Of a stretch of DNA of 59,859 bases, positions 24,483-34,700 are shown piece after piece. The position numbers and the translations under genes are program-made. Source of the DNA: an uncultured Ruminococcus sp. Lineage in GTDB: Bacteria > Bacillota > Clostridia > Oscillospirales > Ruminococcaceae. Location of the stretch: positions 1-59,859 of the forward strand of contig NZ_CACWPP010000010.1 in assembly GCF_902762735.1 (NCBI RefSeq), given 5' to 3'. The notes beneath the pieces are model-generated. The model saw nothing but the letters and a program-made list of their open reading frames with translations, had not been told where the DNA came from and ran no database searches. Each line of letters opens with the position of its first letter. The stretch's first letter is position 1.

Positions 24483-25182
24483 ATGCTGTACCCCTCCTTT
24501 CGGAAATTATGTTGCCGTCCATAAGGGTCAGCACTCGCTCAGTTTCCTCAGCAAGCTCGTTTGAGTGCGTTATCAGCACGATGGTTATGCCGTTTTCTTC
24601 GTGGAGTTGGTGGAACAGATCCATTATCATCCTGCCTGTGGCAGAATCAAGTGCGCCTGTCGGCTCATCTGCCAGTATCAGTGAAGGGTCATTCGCCAGC
24701 GCCCTTGCGATGGCAACGCGCTGTTTCTGACCGCCCGAAAGTTCATCGGGCGTATGGCTGATCCTTTCGCCCATTCCCACCATTTCAAGAAGCTGCTTTG
24801 CTTTTTTCTTACGTACAAACGGGTTAAGGCGGGCGTACATCATGGGCAGTTCAACGTTTTTAAGCGCCGAATTGCGGGGTATCAGGTTGTAGGTCTGGAA
24901 AACGAAGCCTATCTGACGGTTTCGTATGTGTGACAGCTCATTGTCGGGGGCGGAGCAGATGTCCGTATCCCCGAGAGTGTAGCTGCCAGAGGAAGGTCTG
25001 TCAAGCGCACCGATGATGTTCATAAGGGTCGATTTGCCCGAACCCGATGCGCCGACTATCGAAACGAACTCACCTTTTTTTACGGTAAGGTCGATGCCGT
25101 GAAGTATCTCAAGCTCGTTGGGCGTGCCGACGTAAAAGCGCTTGTATATGTTTTTCAGTTCTATAACTACATCTTCATTCAT
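24448..25182 (-). CDS. ABC transporter ATP-binding protein, MacB/LolD type
   Basis: The 244-residue protein has Walker A GASGSGKSTLMNIIG, Q-loop FVFQTYNLIP, signature LSGGQKQRVAIARAL, Walker B LILADEPTGALD and the switch His in LITHSNE. The ATG at 25182 follows GGGGGCGG; the open frame reaches 25200. It sits 14 bp after the adaptor gene and overlaps the permease gene, giving the usual adaptor-ATPase-permease order. Confidence 0.95.
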   Translation of the reverse strand: MNEDVVIELKNIYKRFYVGTPNELEILHGIDLTVKKGEFVSIVGASGSGKSTLMNIIGALDRPSSGSYTLGDTDICSAPDNELSHIRNRQIGFVFQTYNLIPRNSALKNVELPMMYARLNPFVRKKKAKQLLEMVGMGERISHTPDELSGGQKQRVAIARALANDPSLILADEPTGALDSATGRMIMDLFHQLHEENGITIVLITHSNELAEETERVLTLMDGNIISERRGTAYVPGQYKTRIQ

Positions 25183-25196
25183 ACTGCCGCCCCCCA

Positions 25197-26870
25197 TCAA
25201 TAGAACAGTGAGCCTGCTTCTTTGTCGTCACTTTCGGGCTGTATGACTTCCATGCCGTCTGTTATCTTACTGCCGCTTATCTCGGTATAGTAGTCAGTCT
25301 CCAGACCCTTTTCAACGTAGATGTTCTCGATCTCTGTGCCTTCGCCCTGCACTTTGACGTACCAGCCTTTATCATCTTTCAGTATACAGCTGTCAGGCAC
25401 GGCAAAGACGCTGTTTCTCTCTTCTGTGATGATGACCAGCTTGGCGCTCATGCCGATACGGAGATCCTCCTGAGCGCCGTCAAATGTGGCTTCTATGGGG
25501 TAGCCTGCTGCCGAAGATGCACCATCGGGCGTAAGTGCGGCAGTTGCGGGGGTGGGTGACACGAAGCTGAGTTTTCCGTCAAGGGCATCTGAACCTATTG
25601 CCTGCACGGTTATCTCAGCGGGCATATCTCCCGCTATCTTGAAAATATCATACTGGTCAACAGAAGCTGTCACCTTGAACGAGCTGTCGTCCTGTATGAC
25701 GGCTATCGCGCCGCCTGTATAGGTATCGCCCTCTTCAAACGAAACATCGGTAACAACGCCGTCACAGTCTGCACGCACCACACATTTCTCAATATTATCG
25801 TTTATATCATCTATCAGCTTTTGCGGAGCTGACAGGCTGTCATCGACGTTCAGCTTTGCGGTATCCAGCGTGTCCTTGCTTTGAGCGATGGCTTTTTCAT
25901 ACTGGCGGTCGGTATCGGATTTGGCATCTGCGGCATTTTCAGCGGCGAGCCTTGCCTGATCCACCAGGCGGTCAGCTGAACTCAGACCTGCGTAAAGTTC
26001 TTTTTCGCGGACAAGTGCGGAAGAAGTCTGCTGAGCGCAGAGGTCAGCGTAGTCATTCAGCGCCCGCAGACCCTCCTGCGCATCTTCGAGGGCGGCGGCT
26101 GCGTCCTCGTAGGCGTTTCTTGCATCGTCGCGGGTCTTTTTGGCTGTATCGAGTTCTTCGGGCGTGGTGCTTTCGTTCATCGCCAGCCTGTCAAACTCTT
26201 CGGACGCTGTTTCGGCGGCTTTTTTCGCCTCCTTGACTGCGGCTTTCATCTCTTCTACGGGTGCGGCGGCATCTGCGGCTGACTGTGCGGCTTCTGCCGC
26301 GGCATTTTCGGCGGCAGTACGCTCTTCGACTGCTTTGTTGTATGTATCGTAGGCGGTATTCCGGTCGCCCACTGCCTTATCATACTCGCCCTGAGCTTCA
26401 TCTATGCCCTTACTGCCTCGTGCAGAACCCGTATCCTTATCAGCAACAGTATCATCGTAGCCCCGCTGTGCGGCGTTAAGGTTTATGGTGCTGAGCGCTT
26501 TAGCGTTTTCAAGGGACTTTTCAGCCTGTGTCAGCTGTGCTTTCAGGTCGGTGTCATCAAGTTCGGCGATGATGTCGCCTTTTTTCACCCTGTCACCTTT
26601 CTTCACCTTGACAGCTTTCACCTTTACGCCTGTTATATCACTGGTCACGTCGGACTTTTCTGCGCTTTCAACTGTGCCCGATACAGTCACTTTCTGTTTG
26701 AGGTCTGTCTTTTCGACTTTAACGGTGCTGACTTTTTTCTTATCGCTGTCTTCCTTACCGTTTCCCTGCGCCGAACCGTACAATGCTACTCCGCCGACTG
26801 CCGCCGCAACACCCACTGCCGCCAGCGCGATGAACTTCTTTCTGCCTTTTTTCTTCTGCGTATTTTTCAT
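25197..26870 (-). CDS. Efflux adaptor protein, HlyD/MacA family
   Basis: The 557-residue protein is anchored by an N-terminal helix (KFIALAAVGVAAAVGGVAL). It has a biotinyl-lipoyl-like barrel (VTSDITGVKVKAVKVKKGDR) split by a very long Ala/Glu/Lys-rich coiled coil (about residues 125-340), then a beta-barrel domain (IEATFDGAQEDLRIGMSAKL). This is the partner of the MacB-type exporter encoded next. The coiled coil is longer than in typical MacA. The ATG at 26870 has AAGGAGAG upstream; the frame continues upstream only through an R2 element that lies in the leader. Confidence 0.92.
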   Translation of the reverse strand: MKNTQKKKGRKKFIALAAVGVAAAVGGVALYGSAQGNGKEDSDKKKVSTVKVEKTDLKQKVTVSGTVESAEKSDVTSDITGVKVKAVKVKKGDRVKKGDIIAELDDTDLKAQLTQAEKSLENAKALSTINLNAAQRGYDDTVADKDTGSARGSKGIDEAQGEYDKAVGDRNTAYDTYNKAVEERTAAENAAAEAAQSAADAAAPVEEMKAAVKEAKKAAETASEEFDRLAMNESTTPEELDTAKKTRDDARNAYEDAAAALEDAQEGLRALNDYADLCAQQTSSALVREKELYAGLSSADRLVDQARLAAENAADAKSDTDRQYEKAIAQSKDTLDTAKLNVDDSLSAPQKLIDDINDNIEKCVVRADCDGVVTDVSFEEGDTYTGGAIAVIQDDSSFKVTASVDQYDIFKIAGDMPAEITVQAIGSDALDGKLSFVSPTPATAALTPDGASSAAGYPIEATFDGAQEDLRIGMSAKLVIITEERNSVFAVPDSCILKDDKGWYVKVQGEGTEIENIYVEKGLETDYYTEISGSKITDGMEVIQPESDDKEAGSLFY

Positions 26871-26901
26871 TATGCTCTCTCCTTCATGCGTTATTACTAT
26901 A

Positions 26902-26969
26902 CTCCCAATTTTGATGTGTATTGCTGATGATACAAAATGGCTGTTCTTTCGTATTACCAAATTGGGATC
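26902..26969 (-). mobile_element. R2 element, copy 3, in the leader of the exporter operon
   Basis: It runs from CTCCCAATTTTGATGTGTAT to CCAAATTGGGATC. The 7-bp direct repeat TACTATA lies on both sides (26895-26901 and 26970-26976). Confidence 0.85.
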
Positions 26970-27074
26970 TACTATAACGTTTTCTTTAAGCATAATTATA
27001 ATATACCATTCTGAAATTATTCTTTACCTAACCTTAATCTTTCTTAATATAAACATTAAAATTAGATAAGAAAA

Positions 27075-27278
27075 TATGACTATCCCTTTAGCACACCAAC
27101 TAAAAATGCGGTGAACAAAAGGATAATTGAGCGCCCAACGCCAAGAACCCTAAGTTCTGTATAGCCGCTGTTTTTGTGGTGTGTCAGCGGGATAACCACA
27201 ATGGGGAAAGATAACCGCCAACTGTATTTGGTTCCCGATATAACATCGTTTATTTTGGTGTATCAGCGGGATGATCAC
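27075..27278 (+). mobile_element. Composite R1 element, copies G1 and G2
   Basis: Positions 27075-27200 hold a main-type R1 without its central hairpin (GAGCGCCCAACGCC replaces it). This is joined at about 27203 to the right half of a variant-type R1 nearly identical to copy E. The pair is flanked by one 9-bp repeat, ATAAGAAAA (27066-27074 and 27279-27287), so the composite occupies a single insertion site. Confidence 0.82.
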
Positions 27279-27284
27279 ATAAGA

Positions 27285-27312
27285 AAAAACTGCCCCGCGC
27301 GGGACAGTTTTC
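27285..27312. terminator. Bidirectional terminator after the DUF3737 gene
   Basis: AAAACTG...CAGTTTT surrounds CCCGCGCGGG, giving a long GC stem with A and T flanks. Confidence 0.8.
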
Positions 27313-27337
27313 TGTAATTGACATATCGCGATACCCA

Positions 27338-28177
27338 TTACTTTTGGGTGATTATCTTTGTTTTGGAAACATCTACCATATCAGGCTGCATGATAAGCTC
27401 GCCGATGCTTTCGGCACGTATTATGCCCGATGTGGGATTTATCACACTGTCTATACTGCTGACAATATCTGCATCTACCGTGCAGTATTCAAAAGCGAGA
27501 GTCGTGTTTATCAGCTTGCAGTTTTTCAGCACAAGGTTCTCGATATAGCACATGCCCTGCAAACTTTCGATGGTGCAGTTCACCAGTGTCATATTTTTTG
27601 TGTTCCAGCCGAGATACGCGCCTGAGATATAGCTGTTCTCTATCCTGATATTTTCGCTGTTCCAGAAAGCATCTCTGCCTACGATCTTTGAGTTGCGCAT
27701 AACCACGTTTTTAGTGCCGTCAAAGCTGTACTTGCCCTCCAGCGTGAGACCGTCTATGGTGATATTTTCGCTGTTCATGCAAAGATAGTCGCCTGTTACG
27801 GAGGTATTCTCTATCTCAATATCCTTACACGCCCAGAGCGTTTCGGGGGCGTTGGTGAAAGTGTCATTTTTCAGCTTTACGCCGTTACAGCGCCTTATGC
27901 CCTTAGGCGAACTGTACAGCGTATCGCTTATCTCAAGCCCGTCGGTATACCACAGTGCCGCCCGCGAACCTTCGCAGAAAGTGCTTTTATTTACCCTGAC
28001 GTGATTGCTGTACCACACAGGGTACTTGCCCTTGAACAGCACACCCTCCGCATAAATATCCCTGCTGTGCTTCAATGCCGACTCACCCACATCGAAAACA
28101 CAGTCTGTCACCTTTGTATCCTTCGCCTGAAAGAGTGCGCGTTCATCAAGATAAACGCTGTTTTTAACTTCTGTCAT
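27338..28177 (-). CDS. DUF3737-family right-handed beta-helix protein
   Basis: The 279-residue protein matches DUF3737, with YLDERALFQAKDTKVTDCVF, YPVWYSNHVRVNKSTFCEG and RAALWYTDGLEI. It consists of regular short hydrophobic/polar repeats (for example NITIDGLTLEGKYSF, NIRIENSYISGAYLGWNT) that predict a right-handed beta helix. The family is cytoplasmic and has no assigned function. Its ATG overlaps the stop of the small upstream gene by 4 bp, so the two are translationally coupled. Confidence 0.85.
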   Translation of the reverse strand: MTEVKNSVYLDERALFQAKDTKVTDCVFDVGESALKHSRDIYAEGVLFKGKYPVWYSNHVRVNKSTFCEGSRAALWYTDGLEISDTLYSSPKGIRRCNGVKLKNDTFTNAPETLWACKDIEIENTSVTGDYLCMNSENITIDGLTLEGKYSFDGTKNVVMRNSKIVGRDAFWNSENIRIENSYISGAYLGWNTKNMTLVNCTIESLQGMCYIENLVLKNCKLINTTLAFEYCTVDADIVSSIDSVINPTSGIIRAESIGELIMQPDMVDVSKTKIITQK

Positions 28178-28386
28178 TTCAAGCCCTCCTTATTCATTTT
28201 AAACACCAGATAGTCGAGACAGCCTATACGCTCCTCACCCGCGTGTACTTCATCGAGCAATCTGCGGCGGTGGGCAGCCAACAGTTTTTCGCACTTTTTC
28301 TTATCAGCTATACATTCATCGAACTGACAGATAAATTCCTCATCACAGCCTGCGTCGATAAGATTTTGCCTTATACTGTCCTTCAT
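28174..28386 (-). CDS. Small hypothetical protein paired with DUF3737
   Basis: The 70-residue protein reads MKDSIRQNLIDAGCDEEFIC and then a helical, charged segment, DKKKCEKLLAAHRRRLLDEV. It has three to four Cys residues. No function is known to me. The ATG at 28386 has GGGGGCT upstream (the frame runs to a GTG at 28392). The 4-bp overlap with the DUF3737 gene and a promoter 35-60 bp upstream make a two-gene operon. Confidence 0.75.
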   Translation of the reverse strand: MKDSIRQNLIDAGCDEEFICQFDECIADKKKCEKLLAAHRRRLLDEVHAGEERIGCLDYLVFKMNKEGLK

Positions 28387-28417
28387 TGGCACAGCCCCCT
28401 TTCCTTACCATGAATAC

Positions 28418-28446
28418 ATTATAGCACACATTTATGAAAATTACAA
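28418..28446 (-). promoter_or_regulatory. Promoter of the DUF3737 operon
   Basis: On the minus strand, TTGTAA and TATAAT are separated by 17 bp. Confidence 0.72.
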
Positions 28447-28488
28447 ATACTTATAATTAATACAGCACAATGCCCCATAAGCATAAAA

Positions 28489-28520
28489 CAAGCCCGCAGA
28501 CTGTTCAGCCTGCGGGCTAT
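28489..28520 (-). terminator. Terminator-type hairpin beyond the giant surface-protein gene
   Basis: AGCCCGCAG pairs with CTGCGGGCT and, on the minus strand, leads to TGTTTTATG. It lies downstream of the R1 copy that follows the giant gene. Confidence 0.65.
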
Positions 28521-28529
28521 ATTCAATAT

Positions 28530-28689
28530 TATGACTATCCCTTTAGCACACCAACTAAAAATGCGGTGAACAAAAGGATAATTGAGCATTGTATATCTTT
28601 CCCCCGCCTGCGGCGTGGGAAAGATATACGCCAACAACCCTAAGTACTGTTAAACCGCTGTTTTTGTGGTGTATCGGCGGGATAACCAC
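28530..28689 (+). mobile_element. R1 element, copy H, complete
   Basis: Both terminal repeats and the central hairpin (one mismatch in the arm) are present. The 9-bp repeat ATTCAATAT flanks it at 28521-28529 and 28690-28698. It separates the giant gene from its hairpin terminator. Confidence 0.9.
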
Positions 28690-28707
28690 ATTCAATATAA
28701 ACGCGCT

Positions 28708-31700
28708 TTACTTATTGTTTTTGCGCTTTTTCAGCACGCATATCGCCGCACCGAGAAGCACTATCTCAATACCCGCAAGTGTTTTTGATGCACCTGTTTT
28801 CGGGTTTGAATCATTAGTGTTCGTGGAGGCAGCTGTGCTTTTGCTCTCGGTCTTTGAGCTATCGGACGGCTTTGAGCTTGCTGTGTCAGCACTGCTGCTT
28901 GAACTGTCGGCAGCCGAGCTGTCAGAAGTAGAGCTGTCCTCAGAAGTGGTCTGCTCCTTCGAGTCATCGCCTTCGGGTATCCTTGACGACTCTTCGGGCG
29001 AACCTGTCTCACTGCTCTCGTCCTCAGGGGAAGTTACTTCGCTGTCATCGCTGTAAGTGTTCACGAATGTTATATCGCTGACTTCAGCGCCGTTTACGGT
29101 AACATTTCTTGAAATTACCAGTATGCCGCCCTTGTCGGTGACGGTATCGGTAACGGTGTAGACTGTGTTATCGTAGTCGCAGTTGTCAGCATTTCCCTTT
29201 ACCTCAGAAACGGTGTAGCTGTAAACGCCTGCTTCGGTGTAAGTCCAGCCGCCGAAAGTGAACTTGCCTGCACCTGTGATGGTGATGGTCGTTTCTGCGC
29301 CCTCACCGCCTGTGATGATGAAGCTGTAAGTTTCTGCTTCTGCGGGGGCTGTGCCCTCTATCTGCTTCTTTATCTCCAGTTCGGCACTTGCCGTTTTCGG
29401 GCTGTACTTGTTGACGAATATCAGCGCATCTGAGCTTTCGCCGTTCTTTGTAAGAGTGTACTTAGCCGCCAGCTTGCCGCCGATGTCATTTACTGTGACA
29501 GTCAGCGTGTAGACTGAGTTATCCTTTGAGTAGCCCACATAGCTGTCATCAAGGTCACGCTCGAATATCTCGTAGGTGTAAGTGCCTGCCTTGTCGTAGG
29601 TCACTTTGCCGAATGCCTCAGCTTCGCCCTCGCCCTTTACGGCAGCGACTGCTTTTTCGGGCATCGGTGCTGTCTCGTCCTCAGCGGAGGTCAGCTCAAA
29701 TGTGAACTCTCTCTCCTCTTCATCGGGAACGGTGCCATCTATCTCCTTGACTGCAACAGGCAGTTCAAGGTCGCAGGGCTCAGCCTTATAGTTGTTGACG
29801 AACACAGGCTTTTCGGCAGGTTCGCCGTTTTTGGTCATAACGTATGATGCAGTCAGCTGACCGTCCTTATCGGTGACGGTGACATCTACGCGGTAAACAG
29901 AACCGTCGCGGGTGTAGCCTGCGTGAGTGTCGTCCAGTTCCTGCTCGAATATCTCATAGCTGTACTCGCCTGCTTCGGTGAACTTTATCTTGCCGAAAGG
30001 TGTTGCCTCGCCTGCGCCTGTTGCCTTAGCGGTATTCGGTTCGGGCATGGGCTGGTCGGCAGAAGAAGCGTCCTCTGCATCGGTGAGAACGAATGTGAAT
30101 TCTCTGTCCTCGCTGTCGGCGGTATCGCCGTCTATCTCCTTGACCGCAGCGGGCAGTTCAAGTTCGGCGGGGAGTGGTTTGTACTCGTTGACGAACTCCG
30201 CATTGTCGAACTGTTCGCCGTCCTTAGTGAGTACATATGATGCTGACAGCTTGCCGCCGTTATCGTTGACGGTGATCGTCAGCGCGTACACAGACTCATC
30301 TCTGGTATAGCCCGTGTGGGTCTCATCAAGCTCGCGCTCGATGATAGAATAGTGGTATATGCCTGCATCATCGTACTTTATAGTGCCGAAAGGAGTTGCT
30401 TCGCCGCTGCCTGTTACGGTGGCGGTGGTATTTTCGGGCATGGGCAGAACTGTATCTGCGTTCTCCTCAGCGGAGATAAGTTCAAAGGTGAATACCTTAT
30501 CCTCGTTTTCACCGATGTCGCCCTCTACCGTCTTTACTGCCATCGGCAGGTCAATGTAAGTTGCCTCAGGCTTATAGGTATTTGTGAATACAAGTTCATC
30601 GGTACGCTCGCCGTTCAGGGTGAGAACGCCCTTTGCGGTGAGTCTGCCGCCGTTATCGGTAACGGTAACGGTGTAGTCATAGACTGTGTTATCCTTAGTG
30701 AAGCCTGTATAGTCATCAGGCAGAGCCTTTTCACTGATGGTATAGCTGTAAGTGCCTGCTTCGGTGAAAGTTATCCTGCCGAAGCTCCTGCCCATACCCT
30801 CGCCCTGCACCCTTGAAACGGTGCTTGCAGGTGCGGGTGCGCCGTCTGCGGGGGTCATCTCAAATGCGAACACCTTAGGTTCGTTGCCGTGAGTGTCGCC
30901 GTCTATCTTCTTGACAGGTGCGCCTGTTACGATGCTTGTGGGAATAGGTGTGTAGTCATTTACAAAGACTGCCGCATTTGCCTCATCGCCTGATTTTGTA
31001 AGCACGCCCTCAGCATCAAGCTGACCGTCGTTGTCAACAACGGTGACTGTGTAGGTGTAAACGGTATTGTCCTTAGTATAGCCGATATAACTCAGGTCAA
31101 AGTCATCTTCGGTTATCTCATAGACATACTTGCCTGCCTTATCGTAGCTTACCTCACCGAAAGCCGCCTTGCCTGCACCTGCTACGGTAACAGTGGTATT
31201 TTCGGGCAGAGGTGCGCCGTTTTTGGCAGAAAGTGTGAAATTGAACTCCTTGTCATCAAGTCTGGTCTGACCTGAGAACTGCTTATAGACTTCGGGGAAA
31301 GCCACAGCACTGCTGGGGTTTGGAGTATAGGTGTTCTCGAATACTATCTCTTTTGCTGTCTCTTTTTCTTCTGTTTCGGGGTCTGACCTTGTAAGCTCTG
31401 AAACTTCGGCTTTCAGCTTGCCGCCAACATCGGTCACATTAACTGTCAGAAGGTAGCCGTGACCGTCATAGGTGTAGCCCTTCTGTCCTGCGGCTATCTC
31501 TTTTATAATGTATCTGTACTTGCCTGCTCCGGTGTACAGCACCTTGCCGAAACTTGCCTTGCCCTCGCCCTTGATAGTTACAATGGGCTTTTCGGGCATG
31601 GGTATGATGACACCAACGTAAGTGTTGAGTATACCGAAAGTGAACTCCTTCTCCTCAGGTCTTTCAGCACCATTTATCTTCTTGATGACAGCGGGTATCT

Positions 31701-34700
31701 CAAACTCAGCGGGAGCGGGTTCGTATTTATTCTCAAATACGATCTTTTCCACCTCAACAGGTGTTTCAAGGGCGGTGCCATCTGCATCTGCTGTTTTGTA
31801 GATGTGCTGTTTTACATCAAGCAGAGTATTGTCATCATACTGCACATCTTTTCTTTCATCGGTCACGTCATAAGTGACAAGGTATTTTTCCTTGCTGTAA
31901 ACAACGCCTTCCGTTTTGCCTGCTTTCTCGGTTATCTCGTAGGACTGAGTGCAGGGTTCGGTGAACAGCATACTGCCGTTTTCATCAGCGATGGCTGAAG
32001 CGTTATCGGCATTCACCCTGACATTCACTGCGCTTATCTCTTTGCCCCACACACCGTCTTTGTAAGCGCGCGGTGTCTGTGAACCTTTGACAGGCTTGAT
32101 GCTGAATGTGCAGGTGTCCTCAAAGTCAGCGGGCAGTTCCGCGCCTGTGATCTTTTTGGATATTGCGGGAATATCTGCTGTGGCAGATTTAAGTCCGATA
32201 GTTACAACATTTGCGATGGTAGTATCCTTAGCCCAGCCTGAAAGACCCATCTTCTTTTCGCAGTAATATGCGGGTGCATTGTATGCAAGCACCTGTTCGG
32301 TCGGGGTCTGGTCGGGGTGGATAGTGTCGGGCGCTGTCATTTTCAGGTAAACGCAGACCGACTTCGGCAGTTCGTCTGCCTGACCAAAAGTAACATTCTC
32401 GCCGATGCTGAATGCTATGGTCTTTACGTCAGCCCAGCCCTTGTAGCTGTCAGGATCGACCTCCTGCCAGCCGTTATCAGCTGTCAGTTCATCAGGTGTA
32501 AGACCTGCATAGCCTGTGGCATAGTTTGTAGCTATCTCCTCATCGGTACAGAAATGGGTGGTATTGACATAGACCTTTATCCCGTCAAATCCCGCGTCCC
32601 TTGCTTCTTTAAGGTCAACGCCGTACAGTCTGCCCTTCCAGTACGGCAGACCCTGATACTTGCTTTCGTTATACGCCTCTTCTATCGAGTCGAAAATTAC
32701 GACATTTTTTGCAGTACCGACGTTTGTGAAAAACTGTATCCTGTAAGTGTAATTGTGACCTGCGTAGGTCTGTGTGAAATCCTTGAAATAGGTATCGTAG
32801 TCATCAGCCTTTATCTTCTTTTTCAGCTGAGTGCCCGAATAGTACATAACGACTGTATCCGTGCAGTCTGCGGCAACTATTGATGTGGTCTCGGTATCGC
32901 CGTCCTCATCAACGTCGCTCAGTGCTGCCTTGCCGTCCCTGTCGGTTATCTCGGCATATACGCTTCCGTCATCGGGTCTTGACATAGTGCCTTCCAGCGG
33001 TATCGGCTCGCCCTTATCATCAATAAACTGTGCGACCATGTAGTTATCCAGCTTTGACGACCTCAGGTCGGCATACTCACCGCGAGTCTTTACCTTTATG
33101 ACAGATGCCAGCGCATAAGCAATATCACTGTGTTCGCCCAGCTTTACTATGGGCAGTTCGGGGTAAGTAACGGTTATCTTCGCCATCTGGCGGAAAGTGC
33201 CTTTGTAGTTGTCTGTGACCTCATATGCGACCTCAGGCTCAGCCACTGATACGGGGTGTATATGACCGCTGTACTGTGACCAGATCTTATCCCAGTTATA
33301 CTGCTTGGGGTTATCGCTGAAATATGTGGTATTGCCCACAACAGGCTCTACCGATTCAAGGCTCATGCCGACAGGCAGAAGTTCATGGAACACCACCTGT
33401 TTGCTGCCCTTTACAACGCCCAGCCCGATAAGTTCAGCCAGTTCATCGGGAGTTGCCGCCATGCCCGACATCGCGGCAAGAGTATAGCTTCCGTAAATGC
33501 GCTGATCTTCCTGCTTGATGCCGCCGCTCACCTTAGCCGCGCCGCACATAGCGTCTGCGCCTATCAGCTTATTTCTGGCAGAAAGGCGTGTCGCGATCTT
33601 TATATTGCCCTCTTCATTGGCGTGACCCTCATAATTTGCGGCATCGAAAGCCATCAGGTCCTGCTTTACCCACGGGTCGGACGAATAGATCGTACTGCCG
33701 TCATTGGGGTTCTCCCATCTGCCCTGACCGTCGTAGCCCATCTGTGCATCCCAGTTGAACAGCTGGAAGTTTTCAAGGTTTATGGCATCCATATTTGCAA
33801 GCACCTGCTTTACGGTAGTGCCGCTTCCTTTAAGAACGCCTGTTACTTTCGATACAAGTTCAATATCGCCGTTTGCTTCGCGGTAGGTGAACTTTATCCT
33901 GTAAACCTTGTCGTGCTTGAAATCAAATATCTCGTTTCCGTCCTCATCGGCATAATCGTAATTGCTGGAGCCGCTGGGCAGTGCAACTTTCTGGTCGAGC
34001 TGCCAGACATCGGGCTTATCAGCTGTCATTACATATACCTCGACAGGCTTTCTGTCAGCTATGGGGCGGTAGGTATAGTTATTAACGTCCATATTCAGCT
34101 TTACCGAAGTTACGTCCTTGTGTAAAACTTTCATGGTAAAGGTCTTGAAATGGAAATCATCGGGAGTAAGGCGGGCGCTGTCCTTGCCCTCTTCACCCAG
34201 ACCGTTCACATACAGTGCATCATCAACGACTTCCATCCAATACGGACCGTTTTTATAGGTATAGCCGTCAGCCGCGCCGTACTTATATGTCTTGCCGATT
34301 CCTGTGATGGTATAGGCGAAAGTAGCGTCCTTACCTGCACGCAGAAGGTCAAGCGCACCTGATGGGTCAGGATTGGATTCTTTCTTCACGCTCCATATAT
34401 CGCCGTGATAGAAAGCGCCCATGCCCTGCCATACCGAACGGCAGGTGTCGCTGTCAGAAGTCACGTCATCAGCATCGCCGTCAACGCCCACATATGTGAC
34501 AGTCGCCTTGTTGTTCAGGTACGGGTTTGAGTCGCCTGATGCACTTTCTGCCACCGACTTAGGGTATCTAACCAGGCAGAGGAACTGTGCATCACTGCCG
34601 TCATAGAACCATTCGCCTGCATGTTCGCCCTCAGTCACCTTATCAAGCGGATAGCAGTCTTTATAGGTAAACAGCCTTGACATAGCGACAACTTCGCCGC

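Noticed and set aside
29606..34606. Many long plus-strand frames opposite the giant surface-protein gene
   Set aside because: They are antisense shadows of a strongly supported 2277-codon gene and lack ribosome sites and recognisable motifs.
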